A stretch of DNA of 7,845 bases from positions 1 through 7,845 of the forward strand of contig CALMLK010000107.1 in assembly GCA_937868035.1 (NCBI GenBank). Reading direction: 5' to 3'. The notes under the pieces are model-generated. The model was given only the letters and a program-made list of their open reading frames with translations. It ran no database searches and had not been told where the DNA came from. The position numbers and the translations under genes are program-made. Below, in pieces: positions 1-6,593 of this stretch (position 1 is its first letter; each line of letters begins with the position of its first letter). Source of the stretch: an uncultured Alphaproteobacteria bacterium (GTDB lineage Bacteria; Pseudomonadota; Alphaproteobacteria; Rhizobiales; Aestuariivirgaceae).

Positions 1-252
1 CTTGCCAAACCCATCAAGGGAACGTAAATCACAATATAGGATTAAAGTCAATACGCGTCGGGAAGGTTTGAAGGTCCCGGATCAGGCCCAGCAGGCCCAA
101 ACGGCTGATACGCCCCAAAACCCCTTATTTTACGAGCCCTGCCCGCCAGTCGACGTTGACGCGCATCAATGACAGGAATGCGCGTTCTGATAGAATTTCA
201 AAAATTACGACGGACGCGACAAGAGCTTCGACGTGAGGTCCGGGTTGACGGC

Positions 253-268
253 AGGGGTAACCACCCCT
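253..268. repeat. Short perfect hairpin downstream of valS
   Basis: AGGGGT (253-258) and ACCCCT (263-268) are perfect reverse complements separated by four bases, giving a 6-bp stem with a tetraloop. It lies about 75 bases beyond the valS stop codon. No run of T follows on either strand, so it is not a classical terminator by itself. It may help protect or end the valS transcript, or be chance. Confidence 0.4.
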
Positions 269-298
269 CTCCCTACCATCTCCGTCTCACATCGATGG

Positions 299-334
299 GG
301 TCCCGGCCCATGCATGCGTGCAGGGGCTGGGACC
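299..334 (-). terminator. Candidate valS transcription-end hairpin
   Basis: GGTCCC (299-304) pairs with GGGACC (329-334), GCCC (306-309) with GGGC (324-327), and TGCA (311-314) with TGCA (319-322), leaving a four-base loop. The stem is broken only at 305/328 (a C-A mismatch in the valS RNA, a G-U pair in a rightward RNA) and at 310/323. It starts ten bases after the valS stop codon, where a terminator would be expected. It lacks a following T run, so it may be a non-canonical terminator, a Rho-assisted end or an mRNA-protecting stem. Confidence 0.45.
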
Positions 335-343
335 TGCCCAGTG

Positions 344-3031
344 TCACCCCAGCCTCTTCAGTGCCTCGTCCACCTTGGCCTTGCGATCGACCAGGCTGGC
401 GCGCAGTTCGCGGGATTCTTCCAGCACTTCGGCGGGGGCTTTTGCCACGAAGGCGGCATTGTTCAGGCGGCCGTCGATCACACCCATGTCCTTGGCGATC
501 TTCTCCAGCTCCTTGGTGAGGCGGGCGCGCTCGGCGGCGAAATCGATGACGCCCTCCAGCGGCAGCGCAATCGTTACCTCGTCCAGCACCATCTGGGCGC
601 TTGCCTTGGGCACCTGATCTTCAAAGGAGATGGCCGAAAGGCGGGCGAGACGCATGATCTCGGCTTCCCACGTGGCGGCGCGGCGGCGGGCGTCCTGCCC
701 TGCCCCGACGAGCACCAGCGGAATCTTCGCACCCGCATTGACGTTCATTTCAGCGCGCACCGAACGCACTTCCGAAATGAGGCGAATGACCCAATCCATC
801 TCGGCATCCGCGGCGGCATCACCGAGGCCCGCATAGCTGGCCCAGGGCGCGTCGATGAGCATGCCATCGCGCGCCGCCGTCTTCTGCCACAGTTCTTCCG
901 TGATGAAGGGCATGAAGGGGTGCAGCATGAGGAAGATCTGGTCCAACACCCAGGCGCAGGTCGCTTGCGTCTCGGCTTTTCCGGCTTCGTCGGTGCCCGT
1001 GAGGAGCGGCTTGATCAGTTCCACGTACCAGTCGCAGAACACGTTCCACACGAACTGATAGGCGGCAGCGGCCGCCTCGTTGAACTTGTACTCCTCGATC
1101 GCCTTGGTGATGGCGGCCTGGGCGCGGAACACCTCGCCCGCGATCCAGCGGTTGACGGTGACGCGCGCCGCGACAGGATCAAAGCCCGCCACATGGGCAA
1201 CGCCATTCCTCTCGGCAAAGCGCGTGGCGTTCCACAGCTTCGTTGCAAAGTTGCGATAACCTTCGACGCGCGTCGTCGAAAGCTTGATGTCGCGGCCCTG
1301 CGCGGCCATGGCGGCCAGCGTGAAGCGCAACGCATCGGCGCCATACTGGTCCACCAGTTCCAGGGGGTCCATGACGTTGCCCTTGGACTTGGACATCTTC
1401 TGGCCCTTCTCGTCGCGGACCAGGGCGTGAATGTAGACCGTGTGGAACGGCACTTCCTTCATGAAGTGCAGGCCCATCATCATCATGCGGGCGACCCAGA
1501 AGAAGATGATGTCGAAGCCGGTGACGAGCACGTCCGTCTTGTAGTGACGCGCCAGCTCCGGCGTCTGCTCCGGCCAGCCCAGCGTGGAGAACGGCCAGAG
1601 GGCGGACGAGAACCACGTGTCGAGCACGTCCTCGTCGCGAGTCAGCGTCACCGCCTTGCCGTAGTGCGCCTTTGCGGAGGCAAGGGCTGCCTCTTCCGTC
1701 TCTTCCACAAAGAATTTGCCGTCCGGCCCATACCACGCCGGAATCTGGTGGCCCCACCAGAGCTGGCGCGAGATGCACCACGGCTGGATGTTGCGCATCC
1801 ACTCGAAATAGGTCTTCTCCCAGTTCTTCGGCACGAAGACGGTGTCGCCCTTTTCAACGGCCGCGATGCAGGGCTTGGCCAGTTCACCGGCGTTCACATA
1901 CCACTGTTCGGTCAGCCACGGCTCGATCACCACGTCGGAACGGTCGCCATGCGGCACCTGATGAGTGTGCGGCTCGATCTTGTCGAGGACGCCCGCCTCC
2001 TCCAATCGCGTCACGATGGCCTTGCGCGCCGCGAAACGTTCCATGCCGTGCATGGCGAGGGTTTTCTGCAATTCGTCCGTAACCGGAACATCGGCAACAA
2101 AGTCCGGCGCAGTCAGCTCCAGCTTGCCGAACTGGTCGAGCATGTTGATCTGCGCCAGATTGTGGCGCTTGCCCACTTCAAAGTCGTTGAAGTCATGGGC
2201 CGGCGTGATCTTGACGGCGCCTGTGCCCTTTTCCGGATCGGCATAATCATCGCCCACGATGGGGATGATGCGCCCCACCAGCGGCAAGCGCGCGTGCTTG
2301 CCGATGAGGTGCTTCAGCTTTTCATTCTCGGGATGGACGGCAATGCCGCTATCACCCAGCATCGTCTCGGGCCGCGTGGTGGCAACGATGATTTCCTCTC
2401 CCGGGGCACCATCGATCACCGGATACTTGATGTGCCAGAGGCTGCCCTTGATTTCCTTCTGCACCACTTCGAGATCGGAGATGGCGGTGAGGAGCTTCGG
2501 GTCCCAGTTCACAAGGCGCTTGTCCTTGTAGATGAGGCCATCCTTGTAGAGCTGCACAAACACCTTGCGCACAGCGGCAGACAGGCCGTCATCCATGGTG
2601 AAGCGCTCACGCGACCAATCGCACGAGGCCCCGAGGCGGCGCAGCTGCTGCGTGATGATGCCGCCACTTTCGGCCTTCCACTCCCACACGCGCTTGAGGA
2701 ACGCCTCGCGGCCCATGCTGCGGCGGTCGGTGTTGTTCTCCTTCGCCAGCAGGCGCTCCACCACCATCTGCGTGGCGATGCCGGCGTGGTCGGTGCCCGG
2801 CTGCCAGAGCACGTCGCGGCCGCGCATGCGCTCGAAGCGCACGAGAATGTCCTGGATCGTGTTGTTGAGCGCATGCCCCATGTGCAGCGAACCCGTGACG
2901 TTGGGCGGCGGGATCACGATGGTATAGGGTTCGGCCTTGGGCTTGCGGCCCGGCTTGAAGGAACCGGCCTTCTCCCAGCCCTCATACAGGCGGGTTTCGA
3001 TGTCGGCGGGAACGAAGGTCTTGTCGAGCAT
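344..3031 (-). CDS. valS: Valine--tRNA ligase (ValRS)
   Basis: This cytoplasmic class Ia aminoacyl-tRNA synthetase charges tRNA-Val with valine and hydrolyses mischarged Thr-tRNA-Val. The 895-residue protein is complete. Visible features, in order: the HIGH-type signature HMGH at residues 50-53 within [13 protein letters not shown]; the CP1 editing domain at about 200-345, with [11 protein letters not shown] (217-227) and [12 protein letters not shown] (269-280); [16 protein letters not shown] (418-433); [10 protein letters not shown] (471-480); and KMSKS at 545-549. A helical anticodon-binding domain follows. The C-terminal 65 residues, from about 830, are charged and helical, matching the ValRS coiled-coil arm. 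The length fits the family (roughly 860-950). The ATG start gives the usual N-terminus MLDKTF, although no strong Shine-Dalgarno sequence precedes it. It lies downstream of popZ and has its own candidate promoter. I see no frameshift and no missing catalytic motif. Confidence 0.98.
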   Translation of the reverse strand: MLDKTFVPADIETRLYEGWEKAGSFKPGRKPKAEPYTIVIPPPNVTGSLHMGHALNNTIQDILVRFERMRGRDVLWQPGTDHAGIATQMVVERLLAKENNTDRRSMGREAFLKRVWEWKAESGGIITQQLRRLGASCDWSRERFTMDDGLSAAVRKVFVQLYKDGLIYKDKRLVNWDPKLLTAISDLEVVQKEIKGSLWHIKYPVIDGAPGEEIIVATTRPETMLGDSGIAVHPENEKLKHLIGKHARLPLVGRIIPIVGDDYADPEKGTGAVKITPAHDFNDFEVGKRHNLAQINMLDQFGKLELTAPDFVADVPVTDELQKTLAMHGMERFAARKAIVTRLEEAGVLDKIEPHTHQVPHGDRSDVVIEPWLTEQWYVNAGELAKPCIAAVEKGDTVFVPKNWEKTYFEWMRNIQPWCISRQLWWGHQIPAWYGPDGKFFVEETEEAALASAKAHYGKAVTLTRDEDVLDTWFSSALWPFSTLGWPEQTPELARHYKTDVLVTGFDIIFFWVARMMMMGLHFMKEVPFHTVYIHALVRDEKGQKMSKSKGNVMDPLELVDQYGADALRFTLAAMAAQGRDIKLSTTRVEGYRNFATKLWNATRFAERNGVAHVAGFDPVAARVTVNRWIAGEVFRAQAAITKAIEEYKFNEAAAAAYQFVWNVFCDWYVELIKPLLTGTDEAGKAETQATCAWVLDQIFLMLHPFMPFITEELWQKTAARDGMLIDAPWASYAGLGDAAADAEMDWVIRLISEVRSVRAEMNVNAGAKIPLVLVGAGQDARRRAATWEAEIMRLARLSAISFEDQVPKASAQMVLDEVTIALPLEGVIDFAAERARLTKELEKIAKDMGVIDGRLNNAAFVAKAPAEVLEESRELRASLVDRKAKVDEALKRLG

Positions 3032-3063
3032 GATGGCGCAAAATCACTGTTGTTTCGCGCCAG

Positions 3064-3092
3064 CGTATAGAGGCCCACCCCGCCCCAATCAA
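3064..3092 (-). promoter_or_regulatory. Candidate valS promoter
   Basis: On the minus strand TTGATT (3087-3092) and TATACG (3064-3069) are separated by exactly 17 bases, fitting the housekeeping sigma factor. Transcription would start near 3057, leaving a leader of about 26 bases before the valS ATG. This suggests valS can be transcribed independently of popZ and tolC. The assignment is by pattern only. Confidence 0.5.
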
Positions 3093-3182
3093 CAGATCAG
3101 GCAGGTCTTCAGGTGAAGGCCGCACCCCGTTCACCCGTCCCGATCCAGTGCAACGCATTGCGTGGAAGCATGTCCTGTGTCG

Positions 3183-3201
3183 CCGGGGCACACCTGCCCG
3201 G
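3183..3201. repeat. GC-rich hairpin between popZ and valS
   Basis: CCGGG plus CA (3183-3190, with one bulged G) pairs with TGCCCGG (3195-3201) around the loop CACC. It lies about 70 bases beyond the popZ stop and about 90 bases upstream of the valS -35 element. No T run follows on the minus strand. It could end popZ transcription weakly or mark a processing point. Its function is unknown. Confidence 0.35.
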
Positions 3202-3269
3202 TGACCTCTGAGGTGCAACGCAAGCGCAGTGCGAGAGAGGGCGGTGTGGACGCGATGTGCGGATTGGCC

Positions 3270-4133
3270 TCAACGGCCGTTGCGGGCGACGCGGGCGATT
3301 TCCTCGCGCACCAAACGCTCCACCAAAGGCGGCAGATTGTCGTCCAGCCATTGCTTCAGCATGCCGCGCAGCAGTTCGCGCGTCACGTCTTCCAGCGAAC
3401 GCCCGCCCATGCCTTGCGTGAACAGCGATTCCGAAAGATGGCGGAAGGCCGCCTGGGTCGTCGCTTCCGCGTGATGCGAGAGCATGGCCGGTTGGGCTGC
3501 CTGTGGCTGGTAATAGCCGCGCGGATCTTCCTGGGGCGGCGTCACATGGGCCTCATAGCCGTAGGCGCCGTGGACGTGGTCTTCGCCATAGGGCGGCTCA
3601 TAGCCTTGCGCGTCCGCATGCTGCGCCTCTTCCCCGTAGGTGATGTCGTCGAACTCGTCCTGCAATGTGCGGGCGCGCACGGCGGGCGGCGGCATCTCCG
3701 GCGGCGGCAAGGCGCGCGGCGAAATCAGCCGGCGGTTCTGCTGCACCGGTTCGGGTCGTCCCTGCGGCGCGGCGGCGTGCTGCGGATGGGCGCGGACCGG
3801 CCCGGACATGATGGTCTTGAAATCATTGCGGGGCGGTGGAGGCACCCGTTGCGGCTCGATCATGGGCCGTGCCGAGCGCCGTGGCGGCGCAGGAATGGGC
3901 GGCACTTCCGTTGTGTTGCGCAGGATCCGGCCACGCAGTTCGGCGATCTCTTCGCGCGCTTCCTTGTTGCGGGTCTTGGTCTCGTTGAGGTTGACGCGCA
4001 ATTCGCGCAACGCGCCGCGCATCAGCGTGCCACGCGCTTCTCCGGCGGTTGAAGCACCCTGCCCGTCCTCATCACTGTCGATAGCCTTGCGGATGGAGGC
4101 CAGCAGGTCTTCCATTTTTGGTTCGATCGACAA
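3270..4133 (-). CDS. popZ: PopZ-like polar organising protein (DUF2497 family)
   Basis: The protein has 287 residues and PopZ/DUF2497 architecture. There is a short N-terminal helix, MEDLLASIRKAIDSDED (7-23), which in PopZ proteins is the partner-binding helix. A Pro-rich and then acidic, Tyr/His/Gln-rich disordered linker follows at about 78-215. The C-terminal helices, LEDVTRELLRGMLKQWLDDN (247-266) and LPPLVERLVREEIARVA (267-283), correspond to the oligomerisation region. In alphaproteobacteria, PopZ forms a polar microdomain that anchors chromosome-segregation and cell-cycle proteins. The start is TTG at 4131-4133: AAGGGG (4140-4145) lies six bases upstream of it, whereas the in-frame ATG at 4115 has no ribosome binding site, and family members usually carry a few residues before the MED/MEE helix. 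A basic, helix-prone stretch at 40-70 precedes the linker. No clear promoter is seen in the 112-base gap from tolC, so read-through is possible. The family assignment is firm; the exact cellular role here is inferred. Confidence 0.88.
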   Translation of the reverse strand: MSIEPKMEDLLASIRKAIDSDEDGQGASTAGEARGTLMRGALRELRVNLNETKTRNKEAREEIAELRGRILRNTTEVPPIPAPPRRSARPMIEPQRVPPPPRNDFKTIMSGPVRAHPQHAAAPQGRPEPVQQNRRLISPRALPPPEMPPPAVRARTLQDEFDDITYGEEAQHADAQGYEPPYGEDHVHGAYGYEAHVTPPQEDPRGYYQPQAAQPAMLSHHAEATTQAAFRHLSESLFTQGMGGRSLEDVTRELLRGMLKQWLDDNLPPLVERLVREEIARVARNGR

Positions 4134-4139
4134 CTCAAG

Positions 4140-4145
4140 CCCCTT
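4140..4145 (-). promoter_or_regulatory. Ribosome binding site deciding the popZ TTG start
   Basis: AAGGGG on the minus strand ends six bases before the TTG at 4133. The later in-frame ATG (4113-4115) is preceded by an A-rich stretch without a purine Shine-Dalgarno core. This supports the TTG start. Confidence 0.6.
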
Positions 4146-4245
4146 AGCAAGCGGCAGACACGAATCCTGCAGCCCCGATCACCGTCACACCACCTTTAGC
4201 AACTTGTGCGGCTTTGTCACGCGCCGAGGCGTTAACCTTTGGCCG

Positions 4246-5622
4246 TCACTCCACGGTCTCGACATCGGTGCCGATCCACTTGTTCTTCACGCGCCGGTAG
4301 TTCTCCTCGACGTCGTAATAGGGACCGGGCAGGTCGAGGTTGCGGGCCGTCAGCTTGCCGATGGCCGCCTTGAGTTCATATGAGGCCAGCACCTGGTCGT
4401 GCTCGGCAATGACGAGATTCACCCGCGCATTGATCACTTCCTGCTCGGCGTTCAGCACATCGATGGTTGAGCGCGAGCCCACGAGATATTCCTGGCGGAT
4501 GCCGTTCAGCGCCTCGGCGGCTGCCGAAACCTGCGCCCGTGCCGACACGATGGCTTCAAATGATGCCGTGAAGAAATTCCACTGGGTGGTGACGCCCTGC
4601 GTGACCGAGCGGCCCGCCTGGACGATCTCGATGCGGCGCTGGCTTTCCAGCTGCTTGGCCTGGCGGACGGCGGAATAGACCCGCCCTGCTTCATAGAGCG
4701 GCACATCCACGACGCCGGAAATCTGCGCGAAGTCCTGACGGTCCACGCCGTCCTGCGGATCGGCGGTCACGCCGGCGGCAGCTTCCAGCCGCGCTTCCGG
4801 CAGCAAGTCGCCCTTGGTGACTTCAACGGCATGTTCCTGCGCAAGCTGCACATGGGTGGCGACAAGGATATTGGGATTGACGGAGCGCGCGATGTCGAGC
4901 GCGCCATCCAGCGTCTTTGGGTTCTTGGCAAAGCCCGGCGAGGCCAGCTTGTCGGGCTTGTGGCCGATCACCGCCACGTAGCGTGCCGTGCTTTCCGCCA
5001 GGGTGGCGCGTGCCGAGGCGACCTGCGCCCGTGCGCCGCTGACGCGGGCCCGCGCCTGGGACACGTCGGTGCGCGTGACTTCGCCCGCATCAAAGCGTGC
5101 CCGAGCCGCGCTGGCCTGCCGTTGCAGGTTGACCACGTTCTGCTCGCGCAGTGCCAGAATGCGCCGATCACGGATGACATTCATGTAGGCCGTCGCCGCA
5201 CTGAGCAGTACGTCCTGCTCGGTGGCCAGCAACTGCTGGCGTCCCGCGCGCACGGTTTCCTTCGCCTGTGCCACGCCTTCGACGGTCTTGAACCCGCGGA
5301 ACAGCGGCTGGGCCAACTGGATGTTCACGGACTTCGACGTGGAATCCTTGTCGGTGGTGACGTCGGTATCGCTCCAGCCGTAGGTCACGTCGCCTTGCGC
5401 GTTGATGACCGGGCGCCATCCGGACTTGGCAGTGGGAACCAGTTCGTCGGTGCCACGCTGGCGCGCGCGCTCGCCCTGAAGGATCGGGTTGCTGCGGTAG
5501 GCACTCACCAGTGCCTGCTTGAATGATTCGGCATGCGCCGCCGCACCGAGGCCCAAGGCCGCGGTTGCGATGCCAATGAGTGCAACGCGCCGCAACAAGC
5601 GGCCTTGCAACAGTTTCACCAT
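4246..5622 (-). CDS. tolC: TolC-family outer-membrane efflux/type I secretion channel
   Basis: The 458-residue protein forms the trimeric outer-membrane duct used by tripartite efflux pumps and type I secretion systems. A signal peptide is clear: basic residues at 8-12, a hydrophobic core at about 13-29, and likely cleavage after AHA (29-31). The mature part shows the two internal OEP repeats. Repeat one has SNPILQGER (44-52), QPLFRGFKT (105-113) and the long Ala/Arg/Gln helices at 114-220. Repeat two has VPLYEAGRVYSAVRQAK (307-323) and the hallmark EYLVGSRSTIDVLNAEQEV (378-396), ending with ELKAAIGKLTARNL. The start is the ATG at 5620-5622 because the signal peptide begins there; an upstream in-frame extension to 5823 would put about 67 implausible residues before it. 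No inner-membrane pump or adaptor gene adjoins it, as is common for a shared TolC. Brucella homologues are called BepC. Confidence 0.94.
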   Translation of the reverse strand: MVKLLQGRLLRRVALIGIATAALGLGAAAHAESFKQALVSAYRSNPILQGERARQRGTDELVPTAKSGWRPVINAQGDVTYGWSDTDVTTDKDSTSKSVNIQLAQPLFRGFKTVEGVAQAKETVRAGRQQLLATEQDVLLSAATAYMNVIRDRRILALREQNVVNLQRQASAARARFDAGEVTRTDVSQARARVSGARAQVASARATLAESTARYVAVIGHKPDKLASPGFAKNPKTLDGALDIARSVNPNILVATHVQLAQEHAVEVTKGDLLPEARLEAAAGVTADPQDGVDRQDFAQISGVVDVPLYEAGRVYSAVRQAKQLESQRRIEIVQAGRSVTQGVTTQWNFFTASFEAIVSARAQVSAAAEALNGIRQEYLVGSRSTIDVLNAEQEVINARVNLVIAEHDQVLASYELKAAIGKLTARNLDLPGPYYDVEENYRRVKNKWIGTDVETVE

Positions 5623-5663
5623 GATTGAGCCCACACCTTGAACGTCCGGAACGCCCGTCCACC

Positions 5664-5678
5664 ATATCAAATTGATAT
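5664..5678. promoter_or_regulatory. Palindromic operator candidate at tolC
   Basis: ATATCAA-A-TTGATAT is a perfect 7-1-7 palindrome 42 bases upstream of the tolC ATG. It covers the predicted transcription start (about 5676) just after the candidate -10 element. Position and symmetry suit a repressor dimer. The AT-rich shape resembles MarR-type operators, but the regulator is not in this window and the family is a guess. Confidence 0.5.
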
Positions 5679-5682
5679 ATGC

Positions 5683-5711
5683 TTTAGAATATAGCTGGCC
5701 CTCAGTTTCAA
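5683..5711 (-). promoter_or_regulatory. Candidate tolC promoter
   Basis: On the minus strand TTGAAA (5706-5711) and TCTAAA (5683-5688) are separated by 17 bases. The -35 element matches the consensus at five of six positions, the -10 at four of six. The start would be near 5676, leaving a leader of about 54 bases. TATATT just upstream of the -10 is spaced too close to this -35 to pair with it. Confidence 0.4.
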
Positions 5712-5804
5712 GTGATTTCGTACGCCTGTGCAAAGCCGCTGTTAAACATCTGTGCAGGTCTGGCACAATCTTTGCGCATGGTTTGCAGTGCGGCCACAGG
5801 ACGG

Positions 5805-5833
5805 TTGTGCAGCGCAAGACCATCGTCTATAGG
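5805..5833 (+). promoter_or_regulatory. Candidate tRNA-Cys promoter
   Basis: TTGTGC (5805-5810) and TATAGG (5828-5833) lie 17 bases apart and point towards tRNA-Cys. Transcription would begin near 5840, giving a 5' leader of about 44 bases to be removed by RNase P. The promoter is divergent from that of tolC, with about 95 bases between their -35 elements. Confidence 0.45.
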
Positions 5834-5883
5834 CGCCACCGGATTGTTAACCCGGCGCTGTTAGTCGGATGACACCAGTTTGG

Positions 5884-5957
5884 GGCCTCGTGGCGGAGTG
5901 GCTACGCAGAGGACTGCAAATCCTTGTACGGGGGTTCGATTCCCTCCGAGGCCTCCA
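5884..5957 (+). tRNA. tRNA-Cys (anticodon GCA)
   Basis: A complete 74-base cloverleaf. The acceptor stem GGCCTCG (5884-5890) pairs with CGAGGCC (5947-5953). The D arm is GCG/CGC. The anticodon stem GAGGA/TCCTT holds the loop CTGCAAA with anticodon GCA. The variable loop has four bases, and the T arm is GGGGG-TTCGATT-CCCTC. The discriminator base is T (U73), the identity element recognised by cysteinyl-tRNA synthetase, and CCA (5955-5957) is encoded. No clear terminator follows: GGGC/GCCC at 5963-5976 forms only a weak stem without T's. The convergent membrane-protein gene ends 38 bases away. Confidence 0.97.
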
Positions 5958-5994
5958 AAACCGGGCGCAGCAGCCCCTCCCTCACGAAAAGACC

Positions 5995-6282
5995 TCAGAA
6001 CCGGCGGCTGGCGCGGCGGGTTCCCATGCCGAGTTTTCCCGAGAGGCCCGGCCAGCGGCGGTGCAGCCACGTGCTGATGCGCACCGTCAGGTGACGGCGG
6101 AAACGACGAACGGGCGGAAAGTCGATCGAGAGAATCAGAAGGCCCAGCGGGATCATCCAGAAGCCAAGCACCGGCAAAAACCCAAGCAGGCCACCGATCA
6201 CGAGTGCCACGCCCAGCAGCGCCCGCAAGACGGGATGCCCAGGCACCGGAACGCGCTTTCCGAGAAATTGCACCGACTTCAA
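5995..6282 (-). CDS. Small two-helix membrane protein of unknown function
   Basis: The 95-residue protein has a short basic N-terminus, two hydrophobic segments (about 19-37 and 39-53) joined by a tight turn, and a strongly basic C-terminal tail (about 56-95, rich in Arg, with two Trp). By the positive-inside rule both ends would face the cytoplasm, forming a membrane hairpin. The GFLPVLGFWMIPLGLLILS stretch (34-52) recalls small PGPGW-type membrane proteins widespread in proteobacteria, whose function is unknown to me. The start is TTG at 6280-6282: AGGAG (6290-6294) lies seven bases upstream. A GTG three codons later has worse spacing. The gene is convergent with tRNA-Cys and divergent from tRNA-Asn. 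The dedicated ribosome binding site, promoter-like upstream region and coherent membrane topology argue that it is real. Confidence 0.8.
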   Translation of the reverse strand: MKSVQFLGKRVPVPGHPVLRALLGVALVIGGLLGFLPVLGFWMIPLGLLILSIDFPPVRRFRRHLTVRISTWLHRRWPGLSGKLGMGTRRASRRF

Positions 6283-6289
6283 ACCCGAT

Positions 6290-6294
6290 CTCCT
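6290..6294 (-). promoter_or_regulatory. Strong ribosome binding site for a TTG-started gene
   Basis: AGGAG on the minus strand, within AAGGAGAT, lies seven bases before the TTG at 6282. It is one of the best Shine-Dalgarno matches in the window and fixes this unusual start codon. Confidence 0.75.
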
Positions 6295-6307
6295 TTTCCA
6301 ACGCCGG

Positions 6308-6338
6308 AATATAGGGATGAATTGTGAAGTTTCATCCC
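6308..6338 (-). promoter_or_regulatory. Promoter/operator candidate for the small membrane protein
   Basis: TATATT (6308-6313) is a good -10 element, about 26 bases from the TTG start. Directly upstream, GGGATGAA (6314-6321) and TTCATCCC (6331-6338) form a perfect 8-bp inverted repeat with a nine-base spacer, filling the place between the -10 and where a -35 would sit. The -35 position itself (GATGAA or GGATGA) is a poor match. This suggests either repression by a dimer binding the repeat or dependence on an activator. No regulator can be named. Confidence 0.45.
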
Positions 6339-6360
6339 GCAGCGAGGCCGGAATGGAAGG

Positions 6361-6400
6361 TTGTGAAAAAAGACTTTTACAGACAATTCCGCTCTGCTAA
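6361..6400 (+). promoter_or_regulatory. Probable tRNA-Asn promoter region
   Basis: The stretch upstream of tRNA-Asn is AT-rich. Candidate elements are TTGTGA (6361-6366) with CAATTC 17 bases on, or a TGCTAA -10 (6395-6400) that would start RNA about eight bases before the tRNA. Neither pair is good enough to choose. Confidence 0.3.
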
Positions 6401-6414
6401 AGCCCCGGCCACAT

Positions 6415-6490
6415 TCCCCGATAGCTCAGTTGGTAGAGCATTCGACTGTTAATCGAATGGTCGCTGGTTCGAGTCCAGCTCGGGGAGCCA
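6415..6490 (+). tRNA. tRNA-Asn (anticodon GTT)
   Basis: A complete 76-base cloverleaf. The acceptor stem TCCCCGA (6415-6421) pairs with TCGGGGA (6480-6486). The D arm is GCTC/GAGC with loop AGTTGGTA. The anticodon stem TTCGA/TCGAA holds the loop CTGTTAA with anticodon GTT. The variable loop is TGGTC, and the T arm is GCTGG-TTCGAGT-CCAGC. The discriminator is G (6487) and CCA (6488-6490) is encoded. An intrinsic terminator starts nine bases later. Confidence 0.98.
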
Positions 6491-6498
6491 GTTTCGAG

Positions 6499-6526
6499 AA
6501 CGCCGGTCCACGTGGCCGGCGTTTTT
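6499..6526 (+). terminator. Intrinsic terminator after tRNA-Asn
   Basis: AACGCCGG (6499-6506) pairs perfectly with CCGGCGTT (6516-6523) around a nine-base loop, and the stem runs into five T's (6522-6526). It begins nine bases after the tRNA-Asn CCA end and separates the tRNA from cysK. The loop contains CCACGTGG, itself a palindrome. Confidence 0.9.
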
Positions 6527-6544
6527 CATTTGCGTCGCGTGGAT

Positions 6545-6573
6545 TTGACGGCACTGCAAGCGCACGCCATTGT
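6545..6573 (+). promoter_or_regulatory. Candidate cysK promoter
   Basis: TTGACG (6545-6550) is a strong alphaproteobacterial-type -35 element. With a 17-base spacer the -10 would be CATTGT (6568-6573), a weak match. Transcription would start near 6580, just before the ribosome binding site AAGGA (6582-6586), so the leader would be very short. The tRNA-Asn terminator upstream means cysK needs its own promoter. Confidence 0.4.
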
Positions 6574-6593
6574 ATCCGCCAAAGGAACACTTC

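Larger units (their letters stand above)
1..343. other. Non-coding region downstream of valS
   Basis: I recognise no gene here on either strand. The open frames that cross it have no family resemblance and run on as antisense of valS. The first 60 bases are noticeably AT-richer than the rest and could be the upstream region of a gene lying off the left edge. On the minus strand, TATATT (33-38) lies 17 bases after CCGACG (56-61), a weak promoter-like pair pointing left out of the window. Two hairpins close to the valS end are listed separately. Nothing else is evident. Confidence 0.6.

Noticed and set aside
115..126. CCCCAAAACCCC, read as GGGGTTTTGGGG on the minus strand, as a possible G-quadruplex or telomere-like motif
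   Set aside because: Only two G tracts are present, which cannot form an intramolecular quadruplex, and there is no repetition.
233..3070. A 945-codon open frame on the plus strand, antisense to the whole of valS and even longer than it
   Set aside because: Long antisense frames are common opposite GC-rich genes because of third-position G/C use. The translation is rich in His, Arg and Gly, shows no family motif, lacks a ribosome binding site, and is fully covered by a firmly identified ValRS.
3162..4052. A 296-codon plus-strand frame opposite popZ
   Set aside because: It has no recognisable domain and a composition typical of antisense GC-rich sequence. The minus-strand frame carries the PopZ/DUF2497 helices.
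4831..5526. A 231-codon plus-strand frame opposite tolC
   Set aside because: It is antisense to the conserved TolC repeats and shows no start signal or family motif.
5623..5823. An in-frame upstream extension of tolC by 67 codons
   Set aside because: It would bury the clear signal peptide inside the protein and would cover the predicted promoter and palindrome.
5861..6301. A minus-strand 146-codon frame across the small membrane gene and tRNA-Cys
   Set aside because: Its C-terminal part (GGNRTPVQGFAVLC) is the familiar spurious translation of an antisense tRNA gene, and the other frame encodes coherent membrane helices with a proper ribosome binding site.
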